DNA of 64,000 nucleotides from Anseranas semipalmata (GCA_013399115.1 VXAA01003176.1:184079-248078); one strand, 5' to 3'; shown: positions 14,701-29,828, counted from the first letter of the stretch. The notes: a model not told the origin generated them from the sequence alone. A program made the numbers and translations.

Positions 14701-16029
14701 TCTTCAAATAGAGGCCAATTTGTACCTCTGGGTTTTCCAGTTTCTTTCTCTGTGCACTCCTAATTGTATTATACATTTCTAAGGAATGCAACCGGAGACT
14801 AATACCATATTCAAGACAGCGATGCACAAAACATTTATACAGTAGCATATTTTCTTCTGTCTTTCAATACTCCTTTCCTAATAATTCTCATACTCCAGTA
14901 CATTTTTAATATAGAAATGTATAATATAAAATTATATTTACATAAACTATATATATATATTAAATAATTCATAATATAAACTACACATAAAGTATATAGA
15001 GAAATTTAAAATACTCTACTATATCTTTTAGTATATGTATATGATCTGTTTACCACCAAACTCTGACCTGAAATTCTCAGACAGCTATTAACAGTTGCTA
15101 TTGACTGCCACATCCTATATCTTTTGACTGCAAATAGACAATTTACAGCTACTCATTGCATGTAAATAATTAGCATGTTTTCTTTTTCTCAGGTACATTA
15201 TTTCTGTAATTAACAATGAGTTTCACCTGCCATTTTATCATTAAACTGTTCAGTATTGTGGGATCCTTCTGTGTTGTTCTCCATCGGCCTGAGATTTCCC
15301 TTTAAAGTTGAGGAGGGATAAATTGAAGAGTGTGGAATAGATCATGGTTATTCCTTATTTCTTACTGTACAGTTAAGTTCTTCAGTTTCAAACTTAGATT
15401 TGCCTTTCTGATTCTCAGAAAGCTCTGTCATTTTACTTTTTAGCCCATTTCCAGAGCACCCATGAACCTGATGCACAACGCAGTTTTCTTGCTATTAACT
15501 TCTCTCCATTTCAGTTACTTCTGAAGATTTTTGATAAATTATTATCCACGAGAAGATTCTTTTATCATATGACAAATTTGCTTCTTAAAACCCTTGAATG
15601 AGGAACACTGCTGGAATAGCTGTGCCTTCTGAAGTGGTAGATTGAGGGCAGCTGGAATACCTTAGGGCACTGCACTAGCCTCATTTAGGTAAGGGAATCA
15701 AGACTTTATGGTCATTCCTTTAGCAAAGTAACCTGCATCTGTTCCACGTAATTTGTACATTCTTCTGTAAGCAAAGGAACCTTAAACTGATACACATCAG
15801 GACTTGCACATTAGCTTCAATATACACACGCACAAATTACAGATGCTTATAGTACATGTGTCTGAGGCACATTGCCTGTTTTATCTTAAAATTAATGACA
15901 GTATTACACACAGTAAGTAAAAAGGAAAATTGCTTCGAAAATAATTAATTTCCTCCGATCCTAAGCCACCACCAATAGGAAGCTTTGCAGGGTGGGGAAA
16001 ATATTGCTTATCTATTTTTATTTCAATGA

Positions 16030-16080
16030 TTTAAAAAAAAAAAACAAACAAACTAAACAAACAAACAACAACAACAACAA
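16030..16080. repeat. A-rich CAAA/CAA microsatellite
   Basis: An A run is followed by CAAACAAACTAAACAAACAAAC and then (CAA) units. Low-complexity sequence in the probable first intron. Confidence 0.8.
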
Positions 16081-17220
16081 AGAAAACTACACAAAAAGTT
16101 CACCAAATTGCCACAGTTATCCCTGCTGATGAGCAGTTCTGGGGATTCTTCATTTGGAATTGTTGGATTGAATATTATGAGATATTATGAGAGTTCAGCA
16201 AATATATATAGCACTATATACTTCATATATGAAGCACTATTTTACATCTCCCCATGCTGTAAGTCTTGCAGACTGAAAAAATATCATATTATACACAACC
16301 AGTTCCAAATGTGATAATGTATATATATAATACAGTGTATAAAATATGCAATTAATGAAAGGTGACTTAAGCCAGACCTTATATGATAAGTGAAAATATA
16401 TACTGAAATATGATTAACGCCCTATTTAAAAATGTGTGTATATTTAAAATTAAGAAATTTTCCCCTTTCAAAGAAATTGTTTCAAAAATTCCTCACCTGT
16501 TATGCTGTTGTTCTGAGTTACTAAAAGGTGACTAGCCAGGATATTTGACATTAACAACAGAGACAGAACTCATTTGAAAATATAGCCATTGTATCCAAAT
16601 AAACTGATTTAATCAACTTAATAAATCTACAAAGTGTAATAAATGAAACTTTAAATACTGGCTAGCTCACTGTGTTCCTACTACCTTGAAGAGAGAGGAC
16701 GCATTAGAAATTAACCTGCCTTTATTTAAAAGGTCATTTTTAACAAATCAAGGAGTAGTACTGTATACCCTCAGGATACATCAGTCTTTGTCTTTCACAA
16801 ACTATTAATATGAAGGGGGAAAAAAAAGAGACTATAATCTATAGTCTATAATATGTCTATTTTGTATGGATCAGGAAAAGAGTGTAAGTTCTATCGTCAT
16901 ATTCAGTGTTATTAATAGGTTTGTAATATAGATACAGTAATAAATATAAACCATGCTTCATTGCCTGTGACTTTGAGCACTTCATTGTACATACTGATGG
17001 ATACATGTACCTGTCAGGAAAGAACATACAGCCACCCTTCTTAAAATGCTTTCATCTACCATTATGGTTTCATGGCAGAGATGCATCTGCAAACAATGTA
17101 ATTTTTATATAAATAATAGGGAATATTATATTAGTATTCTATATATTATATAGTTATATACTACATACATATAAATAATAGGGATTATACTTTGAACAAG
17201 TAGCAGCAATTTTAGCTAAA

Positions 17221-18400
17221 AGCATGTCTTCTCCCATTAGGCAGAGTCCCTTTACTACACCACAGCCTAGTGCCCCCACATCTCCACCCACAGCCTCCTT
17301 CCTCAAAAATTTCACAACAAACAAGGCTTCTAAGCTGGCCACGCTGTCACACCAGAACTGGGGTTCTCATAAAGTAGTCACAGTACCAGATTCTCCCTGT
17401 GAACACAGCCATAATCTGTATCTAGCAAAGTCTGTCCTCTGAAACGCTTTGCGGAAAGCAGATCAGTGCCACAACAGCAGCTCCCACCCCCAGGTCTTAC
17501 TGCCAGCTCTCACCAGAGCACACCTCGGTCTGGCACCCTCCAGGTCTCCTCCAGAAGTGGCAGCCATGCTCTGAACCACGCTCTGAAGCTGTTAGCTGAC
17601 CTCAACTACCTACAGCAGGCTTGGGGCTTGCAACAGCGAAGGGCAGTGCTGCCACGGCAGCCAACAGCTCGTGCATCTGTGTACCAATCTGTTCCGTCTC
17701 TCAGTTGCTTTTCAGGCAGCCACAGCCACTGACTGTGCAGGTACACCCGCTTCATCCTTCACCCACAGAAAAAGGCTGGCACAGTCGTTTTGGCACAGCC
17801 AGCAATGCTGCTGACAGCTCATGTGCTGGAAAGCACAAGAGAAATTTTTTGTTAGATCTCATGAAAAGCATTCAACACACTGGATAAACCCTACCTTCTG
17901 CTGACTCCTGTCCATCTCTTCCTTACTTTTCCCCATTTAAATTGCAAAACTATCATGCTGCACAAGTGGAAGGTGGAGTGCAGACCCTCTCACTCTTGGT
18001 CCTGTACTAGCACACTTGGTATTTGCGTAGCTATGTGAAACATGTCAGGTGGCTCTGAGATGTATCCCCCAGGGCACTTTCGTGGCGAGCAGCCAGCACA
18101 AGGGCAAGGTTTTCCTTGCCTTTTGCTGGTGCTGTCTCTCTGCCTTCATGCTGCTCTCGCTGTCAGGTGCTGGTGGGTGAGGGCAGGAGCTCAGGCACTG
18201 AGCATCTGTGGGGGAATGTGAGTGAGAAGCAACTGCCCAGGGCTGACACCCTTTCTGGAAGAGCTTTCTTGGCTTATAGGCAGCTGCTGTGAACCCAGAA
18301 ACAAGTAGTTTGAGTGCATCTGGGGCATTTCTGAAAGGCCCAAAACACCTGGAAAGTGGATACAGTGAGGATACATCTCTTTGGAGCAGTCCTCAGGAGC
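17221..18400. other. Unassigned GC-richer islet inside the probable FSTL5 intron
   Basis: Composition changes sharply near 17221 from TA-rich DNA to C-rich sequence with many CCC, CAGC and CTGC words, and returns to AT-rich after about 18400. Several overlapping short open frames occur (for example 17224-17442 and 17466-17732 on plus), rich in Ser, Pro, Thr and Gln, as expected of any C-rich DNA. No domain or known repeat is recognised. It could be an old retroelement or pseudogene, a lncRNA exon cluster, or simply an isochore fluctuation. Confidence 0.4.
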
Positions 18401-21243
18401 AATGAAACAGCAATCTAGAGTTGGGTGGATGGGTTACTAGATAATTACTAGAACAGGATATTGCCCGTAGTGGTATACAGCAAAATGAACACCGCGGACA
18501 AAAGAAGCAGCTTCAATTTACTACATAAAATCTTTGCTGCTAATTTCATGCTCTGATTTAATATTATCATTTAAAGTTTATTTATTTAAAGGCTGACACC
18601 AGATTTCTTAGCCTCAGTAGCCCAGGTTTAAATGAATTACAATGAAATGAGAAATGGCAAATTTAAACCTTTCTCATCATGTTCTTCACACAATCTCACA
18701 ACTACAATCTCACAATTTCTTTAATATTATAGAAAGCAGAACAAAATGAAGGAACTATATTTCACTTATCTCAGAGGAGCTTTTTCTAATAGAACTGAGT
18801 TGAGCCTGGTGATCTAATTTTTTTCCAAAGCCTTTAGGATCAATTTCAGGAAACTGGTGCATTTGCCGTCACTGATGTATACAGGTGCTAGTTTGTGGAA
18901 GTTATACTGTTAGCAAGGCAATCTCTTTCTTTCCTCATTAAGAAAGCTTATTACTGCTGGTTATTTACTATCCTAGAGGACTAACGTTCATCATCATGGC
19001 AGGCTCTGAACTGATGTGAATTCAACTGCTTTATGTTATGAAATCAGAAATATAAAATCTGCCAGCTCTGAACTCAGGTAAATATTTTGGTACTGTTAAC
19101 ATTTTACAAAACTTTTATCTATTTCTTGTTTATGACACAGAAACTAAGATTCCAGCAACACTGCTGCATTATGCTCTGTGCATGCTAGAAAAGACAAAGC
19201 AAATATGTGAAAAACAAAATATTTGGTTTCTTAAACAAAATATTGCAAACATTAACTAAAGGTAAAAAGAAACAACAGCTGTTGACTCTTCTGTACCAAA
19301 TTGTTAAGGTTAGTTTTGAGCAAATATACGTCATCCTAAAGAAGGCAAAATGGCCATTCAAGATGTAATTTTATTTTTAAACAGGTAAGCTGGTAAATTG
19401 AAGGATGAAATTCCTCCTCCTATTTGCGATGATATGCTAATCTACCACTCACAATTCTCTCTGTTCTCTCTCTGTGAAACTTGCTCTATTGAAATGCTCT
19501 AGCCAACAGGAATGGGTACCATATATGCTACCCAGTGAAGGTGGTTTTTCAGTAACTCAGATGTTTTTTGAGATCTCAGCTGATTTAAAGTCAACCTGCC
19601 TAGAGTCTGGGGCTCAAGGTCACCATGAAAGTGGCTCAGCTTGAAACAGGCAGTTTTTTTCTTATCGCTAATGGGGTTTGAAGAAATAAGAAAATTATAA
19701 AGGACTAAACAAGGAAACCAGATGCTAAAAAACAAGCATGTAAAGAGAGCAGATAGGTACTTCGGGGCAGTGGAAGTAGTCTTTCAGCAGCCTTCATAAC
19801 ATGAGAAGATAAACGAGTCATATCTGAGAAAATGTGATACGGGAAAGGTGAGACCATCACACCCAAGGAACCATGAGTTCCCTGCCTCCTTAAACACAGA
19901 CAAACAAGTAACACAACAAAAGTGTACTAGGTTAAAAAGAATTTGCATTCAGTAAGTGTTTCTCTCTTTCCTAGTGTTTTTTTTTTCTTTTTATTTGATA
20001 CTTAATTCTTTAAAAGCTATTAATGTTTAGAACCTCTGCATTCACATAAACTTTTAGAAAGTTTAGGTTACTTCAATTTAACATTAGAACATAAAACAGG
20101 AGTCTTGCACCTTTCAGCAAAAAACCTTTCTGGGAATGGCTGAATTTGTACCAAGACTTGTTTTGTCAGGACAAGAATATGGGTAGAGAGTGTTTACTCT
20201 CACCACAGTATGGATGCACCCTTGGGTGATGAAGAGGAGTACACACAGCAGTACAAACACTGATAGGGAATGCCAACTCATCAAACTGCAGAGAAAAAAG
20301 ATGTACATGGATTTTAGTATCACTGGATACACATCGCCACAGTTCAGTCACCAACAAGACAGACAAATGTTGCAGCTATTTAAATAAACAATGATTTTTT
20401 GTAGCTGAGGGCAGTCTGTCCTTATCAAGATTGAACCAAAACTACATTTGCCCTCCAGTGCCCAGCCCCAGTGCCCGCATTAATGTAATTAAGCCAACTA
20501 CGGATGAAATCCTGACCTAATTGAAAATAACTCTAAAATCTGCATTTATTAGATTAGGTCCAGAATTTTACCCTGTTTATAGGACTTAGTGATGATGAAG
20601 ATTCACAAGGACGGAAACAAAACTCTAAAATAACTCTATTAACTAAACTGAATGAAATTCCAAGTTGCTCCTGATCGTCTTTAAATAAAGTCTGTATCTA
20701 ATCATACAGATAAATAGCAGTATACAAATAATTGCAAGTGTTCTGCACTTTACTAGCTAAAATGGTTGTAGGTATTTTTTGTTTTTTTAATTTATCTGCT
20801 GTGGAGTTTTTTTTGCCTCTCTTCTTTCCTGTTTCATAGTGACCTGTCTCTGTTTCTATTTTACTGCCACATAGGTCAACTTTTTTCATGAGCCTGAATT
20901 CAGCAGAGTCAGAAAGAAGTTCAGAAAATTGCAGTTCTGTCAGTCAAGAGCTTTCTTAGATCCATCAATTGAGGAAGTGTCCAGAACCTGTCAGCTTAGC
21001 TGCATTCTTTGGGGATACTAGGGGAACAAGTTTGAAGATATGCCTTTGACCTCAATTTGAAATGAATCTCTGATATCTACTAGACTTGCGGTTTCACTTG
21101 GACAAGAAAGTCCACATGAATAAAATAAGAACCTTCTCTCCCTTATGTGCAATGAATAGACTGAGTAGATTATGAAGCAAACACATGCAGTTCTGAGGTT
21201 TTAAAGAAAAAAAGCCACCCCGGACTGTCATACTTGATGAAAC

Positions 21244-21263
21244 TTTTTTTTTTTTTTTTTTTT
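21244..21263. repeat. T tract of 20
   Basis: Uninterrupted T homopolymer. Comparable tracts lie at 36889-36904 and 55872-55889, and A tracts at 12041-12058 and 30412-30430. Confidence 0.9.
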
Positions 21264-22059
21264 GACTGAGAGCTTTGTCATTTATGTTCCAGTATTTATA
21301 GCAAATTTATTGCATCATTGTACTTGATATTAATATTTCATTGAACTGTAGTCTTCTTTAAATTTCACACAGATATTCGTAATAAAATAATGCATTTCTC
21401 TTACTGTATGCTCTGAATCCCATTCATAAGGATCAGAATCTTCATTTCCTACTGTGTTTTAACTGCCTTACACTATTTTAAAGAGTTTAATGAGTATGAT
21501 TTTATAGTGCTCTAATACATCTACTAGACAAAACCCTTCCAAATGGATGTTGGAAATCTGACAGCAAGTAAAACATAAAACCTACAATGTCCTGATGAGC
21601 TTGTAGCTAAAATGGATTGTAAATTAAGATTTTCAATAATTCATTAGCTCTAAGAGGAATGTAATGGGCCTATTACAAAACAAAAGTTAAGGAGCAGCCA
21701 GTATGTGGTGATGAAGTGGTCAGTATGTGAAAGGAATGAATTTGGTCTCTCCCCTACCATCACCATCTTGTTAATATAATACATTAAGAAGAAATTGTTG
21801 TGTTCATTTGTTGAACTAAAAAAAAAAAAAACAAACAAACAACAACTAAAAACAGAATAAAAATGTTTTATATATTTGCTTTATGTAAATAATTGTATTT
21901 GATGTAAATGTAAACAACTATCTATTTGTTTTGGAAAGGCAGAAGAAAAGGTATACATCTTCAGTTTTACGTATACAATAGAGATTCAGGAAAACTTATT
22001 GTAAAATTGCCTTGATCGTATATGGTGCCAGGAAACACTAAGAATAGCCTTTTAACACG

Positions 22060-22095
22060 AAAAACAAACAAACAAACAAAAAAAAAAAAAAAAAG
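22060..22095. repeat. CAAA repeat with A tract
   Basis: AAACAAACAAACAAACAAA runs into about 17 A residues. No retroelement body precedes it. Confidence 0.8.
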
Positions 22096-23058
22096 GAAAA
22101 GAAATTCAAGCTCATATGGCTTTCACATCATATCCAGTGTGAACTAAGTGTGTAAGCAAGATGATCCCATCTCTTCACATAAGTTTACCCTCGGACACTA
22201 CATCTTCATGTAATCACATTACCTCCCTGAGACATGTTTGTGCTCCCTTTTTCATCCCACCCTGCCACCATGTCCAATTTCTGAGTCAACCACATAGACT
22301 CCGGAATTGTCTCTTTGTGAAGCACAGCAGTCTCTGATAGGGATCCAGGAGACACTGCTGAACATTGCAGCATGTTCCTACTGATCAGACACAAACGCTG
22401 ACCACATAATTGGTGGCAATGTCAAAGTACTGCAGCTTACTCAAACTCCACACAGGCCCTTTATTGATGAATCAGTTACTGTTGGCATGAATGCATCCTC
22501 AGTGCTGACTCAGGTAAGCATCCCTACACAGTCAGAATTGAAAGAGCTTCTCTTGCCTCTGTCCATATTCTGAAGGTCTGGGAATGACTACACGGCAATA
22601 ATTTGAAACTTTTCTTGATATCGAGCATGCAGGTTTTCTGCAAACCATCACCAATTAATCAAAACAGAGGATTAAAAAACAGTATTTTTGATAGTCATTT
22701 TAGTCATTTTGCAGGAGACTACATATGCAGGAAAAAAGGTTTCCATTTTGTTCAGTAACACCCAATGAAATCTGAGAACTATTACATCTAGACTCTTGTA
22801 GATCTTATGTGACTACTAAACAGAGAAAAGAGCCTCAATGGAGGCTCTTCAGATGAAATAAAGCCTCTTTTTTTGTCTTTAATTAATCACTGTCATATTA
22901 ATCAGCCTTATATAATCATTCTCACAGACTGAAAATCTCTCATTCTGGTCCATGGTGGAAAAGTAGGATTACCCTGCTTAGACTGAGGGAAAAATCCACC
23001 TTTCTTGTCTCATCTTCATCATCTTAAGCATACAATTGCATGAATAGGGCAATATGTG

Positions 23059-23985
23059 TAGAATCATAGAACCATTTAGGTTGGAAAAGACCGTTAAGAT
23101 CATCAAATCCAACCATCTACCTAACACTACGAGTCCACTGCTAAACCACGTCCCTTAGTGCCACATCCACGCGTCTCTTAAATACCTCCAGGGATAGGGA
23201 CTCCACCACCTCCCTGAGCAGCCTGTTCCAATGTCTAACCATCCCTTCCATGAAGAAATTGTTCCTGACATCTAATCTAAACCTCCCCGGTGCAACTTGA
23301 GGACGTTTCCTTGCATCCTATCACTTGTCACCTGAGAGAAGAGACAAACTCTCCTCGCTGCAACCTCCTTTCAGGTAGTTCTAGAGAGCAATGAGGTCTC
23401 CCCTGAGCCTCCTTTTCTCCAGACTAAAAAGCCCTGGTTCCTTCAGATGCTCCTCAGATGTCTTGTTTTCTTGTCCCTTCACCAGATTTGTTGCTCTTCT
23501 CTGTACATGCTTAAGCAATTCAACATCCTCCTTGTAGTGAGGGACCAAAAACTGAATGTAGTGCTCAAGGTGCAGTCTTACCAGAGCTGAGTACAGGTGG
23601 ACAATCACTTCCCTAGTCCTGCGGGCCACATTGTTTCTGATACAAGCCAGGATGCTGTTGGCCTTCTTGGCCACCTGGGCACACTGCAGGCTTGTGTTCA
23701 GCCTATTATCAATCAGCACCTCCAGGTCCTTTTCTGCCAGGCATTTTTCCAGCCACTTTTCCCCAAACTCATACCACTGCATGGTGTTGTTGTGCCCCAA
23801 GTGCAGGACCTAGCACTTAGCCCTGTTGAATGTCATGCGATTGCATGCAGTCCATCAATCCAGCCTATCCAGATCCTTCTGCAGAGCCTTCCTATCCTCA
23901 AGCAGATCAACACTCCCAAACAACATGATGTCACCTGCAAACTTACTGAGGGTGCACTCAATTCCCACCAGCTCCAAGTGACAAC
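23059..23985 (-). mobile_element. CR1 LINE, 5'-truncated, with ORF2 C-terminus and 3' UTR
   Basis: The tail at 23059 (TAGAATCATAGAACC) and the 3' UTR lie on the minus strand. Above it, 23381-23800 stays open and encodes the conserved end of CR1 ORF2, including [49 protein letters not shown] and [16 protein letters not shown]. Further 5' the reading frame reaches the reverse transcriptase active-site region, where it reads FAGD instead of FADD, and in-frame stops follow at the boundary with the C-terminal part. Known: CR1 is the main avian LINE and most copies are 5'-truncated, as here. This copy is dead. Confidence 0.93.
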
Positions 23986-26900
23986 CTAAGTTCCAATACA
24001 GAAAGATGCCACTACATACTGCTCCCTAGCCATTGCCCACAACACTATAACAGCCTCTGAGTTGCCCATGATTCTGAGTACACGATATCATAGTATTCAA
24101 TGCATATAAGAAAAAGAAAGTACTGTCTGTAAAACAATCCAAAATTATCCCTTATTTCCAAAGTCACTTGACTTCTTTGATCATCATCCATGAAAGAAAG
24201 CTTGGATTCAGGTCTACATTTCACCACAGTTTTGCCTACTCCAAAAGCACAAGGTAGATGCAAATCTATAAAGGGGATATCTAAAAATTACTTCAGAAGA
24301 ACGATTTTGTAGAAAGCTAGGCAAAACCCTTTGCAGCAGTGTTTTTTTTTTGTTGGTGATTTTTTTTTTTCTTCTTAATGGGATACCAGAAACATGCCTG
24401 GGAGGATAAATATAGCTATAACGCTATTTGCTCTCCAGCAGTCTCTTTCTAGAATAACATTCCCATAAGACTAACATCACCCAGTTGAATTTATGCCATA
24501 GGGACAAATTATCCCACCAGAAGCCCTGACAGGAAATCTTCAAACTATGTCCCTTGGAGGAAAAAAATAAATTAGGAAAAAGAAAAAAAAAAAAAGAAAA
24601 AAAGTAGTTACATGCAGCTCAGTGACTGAAGTCAGAGGACTGCTCTATTCTATTCCACTTTTATCTTGGATAATTATTTCTATAACCTACTATATGTCCA
24701 CAGTAACCCACTAGTTTGAATCAGTTTTGCAGAATTTTGAAGAAAGCTGATTTGTTAATTTTGGCTGCAGTTCCATGTGACCTTTAAGCTGATCTTAGGC
24801 TATGATCGAATTGAAACTCCCATTCAATTTCCAGTTGAAAACTACTTAAGGGGTAGGGCAGTGAAGGAAAAGATTCATTTTTTGGCCAGATCAGCTCCCT
24901 GTTCCATCTTACCACCTGCTCAACACCGTTGTTCAATAGAAGGAAAGGAAAGACCAAGGGGTATAATAGGATGGGAGGGATACCAGTGGCTCCAGCACAG
25001 CTCAGTTAATACTACTCTAAAAACTCACTTTTTGTTTTATTCACACTCTTTATAAGTCTTGTATTCACAGAAATCTTTTTTTTTTTTAATGAAAGTTTTG
25101 CCAATATTTTTCTAATCTTAATTCCAGTACATGCTGCTTCATATTTCTTAGCATTTTAATGAAGATTTATATTCAGATTCAGGTCTAAACAAACTAAAGG
25201 ATTTCTAAACTGGCCTTTAAGTTAAACAGTTAAGTGATTATACTGTTTGAATAGTTTTTGACACCAATTTTCTCAGTATCTTCACACAACACTGGAAAAA
25301 TATCTTCATTTCTGCTAGACAAAGACTGTTTTTAAATCATTCCACCAATTCCATTTAGTGACTGTCTGCAAAATGATGGATTAATATAGACTAATACTTT
25401 TACCTTTCATTTTTCTGATAGATATCAGAGTCCAATATGGACTTATCTATTTAGCTACACTGTAAAAACACACAGCTTTTTCTCTGATTGACTGCTTTTC
25501 TTGCCCTATTATGTCAAAGTGAGCATAATAAACTTTAAATCTCTATAAGTAAAATATAATTGAAACACTGTTTAAACAAGCTTAATACATGGGCATTTGT
25601 GTCATACTGTTGTGACTAGAAACTTGACCTGCAAGAGCAACAAGAAAAGGCTTTTCTTCTTTTGGGACAGTCTGAATCATCTTCACAGAAGTAATAGATT
25701 TCCATCCTTCAAATGACTTCTGCAAAGTTTTATTTTCACTATGTGACATTAGCTTATCTTGAATTTGTAAAAGCCCCTTCTAAAGCAACATTCTAGGTGT
25801 CGTTTTTTATTATAATTATTATTTTGTTACATAACAAAGGGATATTGACGTTGGTCATAACAGCACTTGGTGAGCATCCAGTAATACAGATACCCTTCCT
25901 TAGTAATACAGATTTTTACCATTAATATTCTTCTGTTGTTAGAGTTGCCCACTGACTCTGATTTCATAATAGTTCCTACAGATGGCCAGAAATAACATGC
26001 ATGCAAGGATAAAGAGGAGGAAGCGAACTTCAAAACAATGACACAGTCTTCATTATGGAAGTGTTCTTTTAGTAATTAAGTGTGGAGTTGCACATATGGT
26101 GTCTGATTTATCCTCATATTCTCACAAATGTAAATCTGCTATGCTAATAATAATGTAAACGTAACCATACCAGTTTTCAGTCAGTCTGCGAGCACAGCTA
26201 TTTTTTTTTCTTTTCTTTTTCCACAACTACACATTTTTTTTTCCATTTGAAACTGGGAGAACACAGTAGCCACAATGTCATGAGTTTAGATATTGTGGGC
26301 TTCCTTCCTTTGTGTCTTTAAAGAAAATAGCTTCCTCATTATTGCTGTCTTCTTTTTTGGGGCGGTTGGGAGGTTGTTAGTTATGTTCTCCTGGTTTAGG
26401 ATTATTTCATGAAATGTTTTTTCTCTCAGCAGATGCTATGATATCTAGCAAACATGAGCGGTTTGTCTACTCAGATATGCCAAAGGCTTCTGCCTAGCTA
26501 CTTTACACTAAAATTTAATTCCTGCTGAAGAGAAAAATAGCAGTCTTTTATCACGGAGTGAGAGAAAACAAAATTATCCATCCATAAGATAATTTTTCCA
26601 AAGATATTTCCTTGAAATTCTGAAGTTTCTGTTAATACTTATGTACAATTCCTTAACTTTTGTCTTCCCTTTCCACTCTGCTCTTTGAGCCCAGCTCTGC
26701 CAAATTCTGACCCTTCATTTGTGAGTAGCTACGTGGCTGCTTCTGGGTATAGATTTATAACAGCACAAGCCAAAAGGGGTAGTAGGATTCTTAATGTCCA
26801 GCTCCTGGAAAGCGCAGCCTTTTCTTTTCTGGTCTTCATTTCTTGCTAATTTTGAGAGATTAGGCAAGCTCAAAAATGTACTGAGTAAGAAATTGGTGGG

Positions 26901-29828
26901 TAACACTTCCTAAAAGGTACTTGTTGATGTTTGAAAACAGATATAATTTTTTCAGTGATAATACCAGCGATTCTTTTTTTTTTTTTTTCCCCTGGATTTC
27001 TAAAGTAGAACTACATTCTACACATAATTTACTATGGGTGAGCCTTTCTCTGAATTATGTCTCCTCTACTTACGCTTATTAACAAATCTCAGATTGAATA
27101 CATTTGCCTAGATTTTGCCACCATTTTCAATTTTGAAACTTCAAGTCTAAAGCCTCACTTTTATCACTCATCTTTGTAAATTAAATTAACCTTCACTTCA
27201 TATTGCATACGCGGCTTTTGCATTCTGTGTTGACTGAAAGGAGTTTGTCTTCTGTAGCACTTATGTATTTATTTGTACCTCAGTATAACTTAGTCAAAGG
27301 AGGTGTTTTAACTTGTGAAGTTTTACAATTGATGTTTTGTATTCCATAAAAGACTGCAAGATGAACATATTGGAAACTGTTAAAAATAATTAAATACACA
27401 ACCCTTAACACGATAAATAAATAAAGATTTGGTCCATTCAGAAAGAGGGCATTTGTGAAATAAATGACTAGCAATAGGAGGGAGAAAAAAATAATGTAAA
27501 AGATAACATAGGAAAACAGAAGGGCATAATTACTGCTGGACTTAAATGCCACAAATAAAAGAAAATTATATGTTACATCCATTCCACACAAATACTTCTG
27601 ATGTAATTACCACAGGATTGTGGTAGAACTGATCCCTCAGACACTCAAAAGCAAAAATTTCATAATGATTATTGTCTTACAAACGTTTTAGTTTACATGC
27701 AGAACAAAATAAGCAGAGGAGCTGCTTGTCCCTAAGTATTCACTGACAGGAGTGATAGCCATAACTCTTTTCAGGGAACGGTGTTCCTTCTTGTCATCTC
27801 TAAATACCTATGGCTTGTAGATGAACAGACTTTCCCAATGGTCACCTCAAAAATCCAGTTCCAGTGAGAAATGGTTAACTAATGCTAAGGAACCAAAACA
27901 ATTACCAAGTCTTTTCCTTTCTTAAAAACACCTAACAAACACATATTAATGGATATAAAATAATGTGCCACAGCATCTTTCTACTGCAGGATGTGTTAGG
28001 AAAATTGATGTTGAAAATCAAAATGATAATCTGTAGCCTTAAGAATCTCAGATGTATGGGAAGTTTAAAGCGAGTCTTCACTCTGAATCTTATTAAAAAA
28101 AAAAAAAACTATCAATGATTTTTGCATTACCTTATACATATGACACTGTAGCTCTGTGTAGAATAATCCCATTTAATATTTAAATAACAGATTTTTAGAA
28201 TTCAGAATTTCTGTGCATGAATGCCATCTACTATTCACACTCTTTATTAGAAAAAGAACAAACATACAAGACTCCCTGCCTATGTTTTAACCATTAAGAA
28301 CTTATTGATCAGAATGTTAAGGTTTCTTTCAACATTTATGCACATGGTAACTCCAGGAACAAGCACACAATTTATGAAAACTACAAGACTAACCCACTAC
28401 ATTTGGACCTTTTGTCTCTCACACAGAAAACAGACAAAGAATGATGAAACCAAAATTATTAGCTATTTTACTTCTCACAGTTCATGAAAGACTAAGATGC
28501 AGCAAATGAATTAATAAAAACACTAACGCATTACTGTCATAAAATTATATCCCAATCTTTAATGTATATCTTTTTATTAACATAAGAGCTGTTATATCTC
28601 AGAAATCAAGATAACATGGGGAGTGGAGGGTTGTTACTTTCAAAATTCATTTCCAAGGCTTGGAAAATATAAACCAAATCTTCAGTGTAGCTCTATTCAA
28701 TTTTTATGTAAAAATGTACACGGTATATACAAAGACAAGCATGGAAACTCTTCAAAAAGTTTACTTATGCATGGAAGACATTACTGAGAGCCTAGAGCAG
28801 TAGATGAATGTGACTATCACACTGAAAAGATATAAAGAACACAAATATATTAAAATATTAGATTTTTGTTTCATAGGGGGCATCAATTTTAAGATATGGT
28901 GCCTGAAGCACTCTTCTAAAGCTTCAAATGAAAACCCCAAGATGTAGCTAACACCACTACCACCACCCCCGTTGAATGCAACAAAACATACAAATGTAGA
29001 TTGTTCAAATATTTTTGTGACAATCATTCTCTAAGCACAAAAGAAGAGATCTGGCCTATTATTAGACAGTAGACTAAAACGTAATTATAGCTAAGCAGCA
29101 CAGTTTCAATTTGCTTGAAAAACTGTTTCCAGTTTGAGGAATACTTTGCATAATACAGAAGTTAAATCTCAGGAGTGATATTATTATTATTTTCTTTTAT
29201 CTTTTAGCGTCCCAAGAAAAGAATTAAATCAACCCACGCATCAATCTGCATAACACTTTTTACTGTTTATCAAAAATAGCCTGCAACAAAAATAATAAAA
29301 AATAAGACAGGAATATAATTTTCATTTTTAAATACTACTATAATACTAGTTATTGCTAGGTTTCTGAATTACCTAAGAATTGAAAGGTACTATAAATGTA
29401 AGACAAAAGTATAATGTCTATGTTGGAGGACAAAAACATTTAAATTAGTATTTTATCTTACTGATATAGTAGCTGAGGTTTATTCACCTTAAATGGCATA
29501 GGAAATAAATACAAAATATGATCAGTGTTCAAAACACCATGATCTGGTGCTGTGTGTCTTGTGGTTTATTCTGAATCAGAATAATCTTTGTCAAAGGACT
29601 TGATAATACAGGAGAACAACAAGACAAACTGTACTTCGATTTGAAAATCAGCACTCAAGATTGAAAACATTGATTTCTCATTGAAAGTGAAGTTATGGCT
29701 AACCTTAGCTGCTACAAAGAGAGAGAGAACCTATGCAATTTAACTCCATTTTACAAGTATATGCCAAAAATACTGTCTGGAAGAGACTCTCTTCCTTCTC
29801 TGTGGACTTTCCACTGTTAACACAGATC

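Noticed and set aside
23381..23800. 139-codon minus-strand frame as a host gene
   Set aside because: The residues are the CR1 ORF2 C-terminus and the frame lies inside a 5'-truncated LINE.
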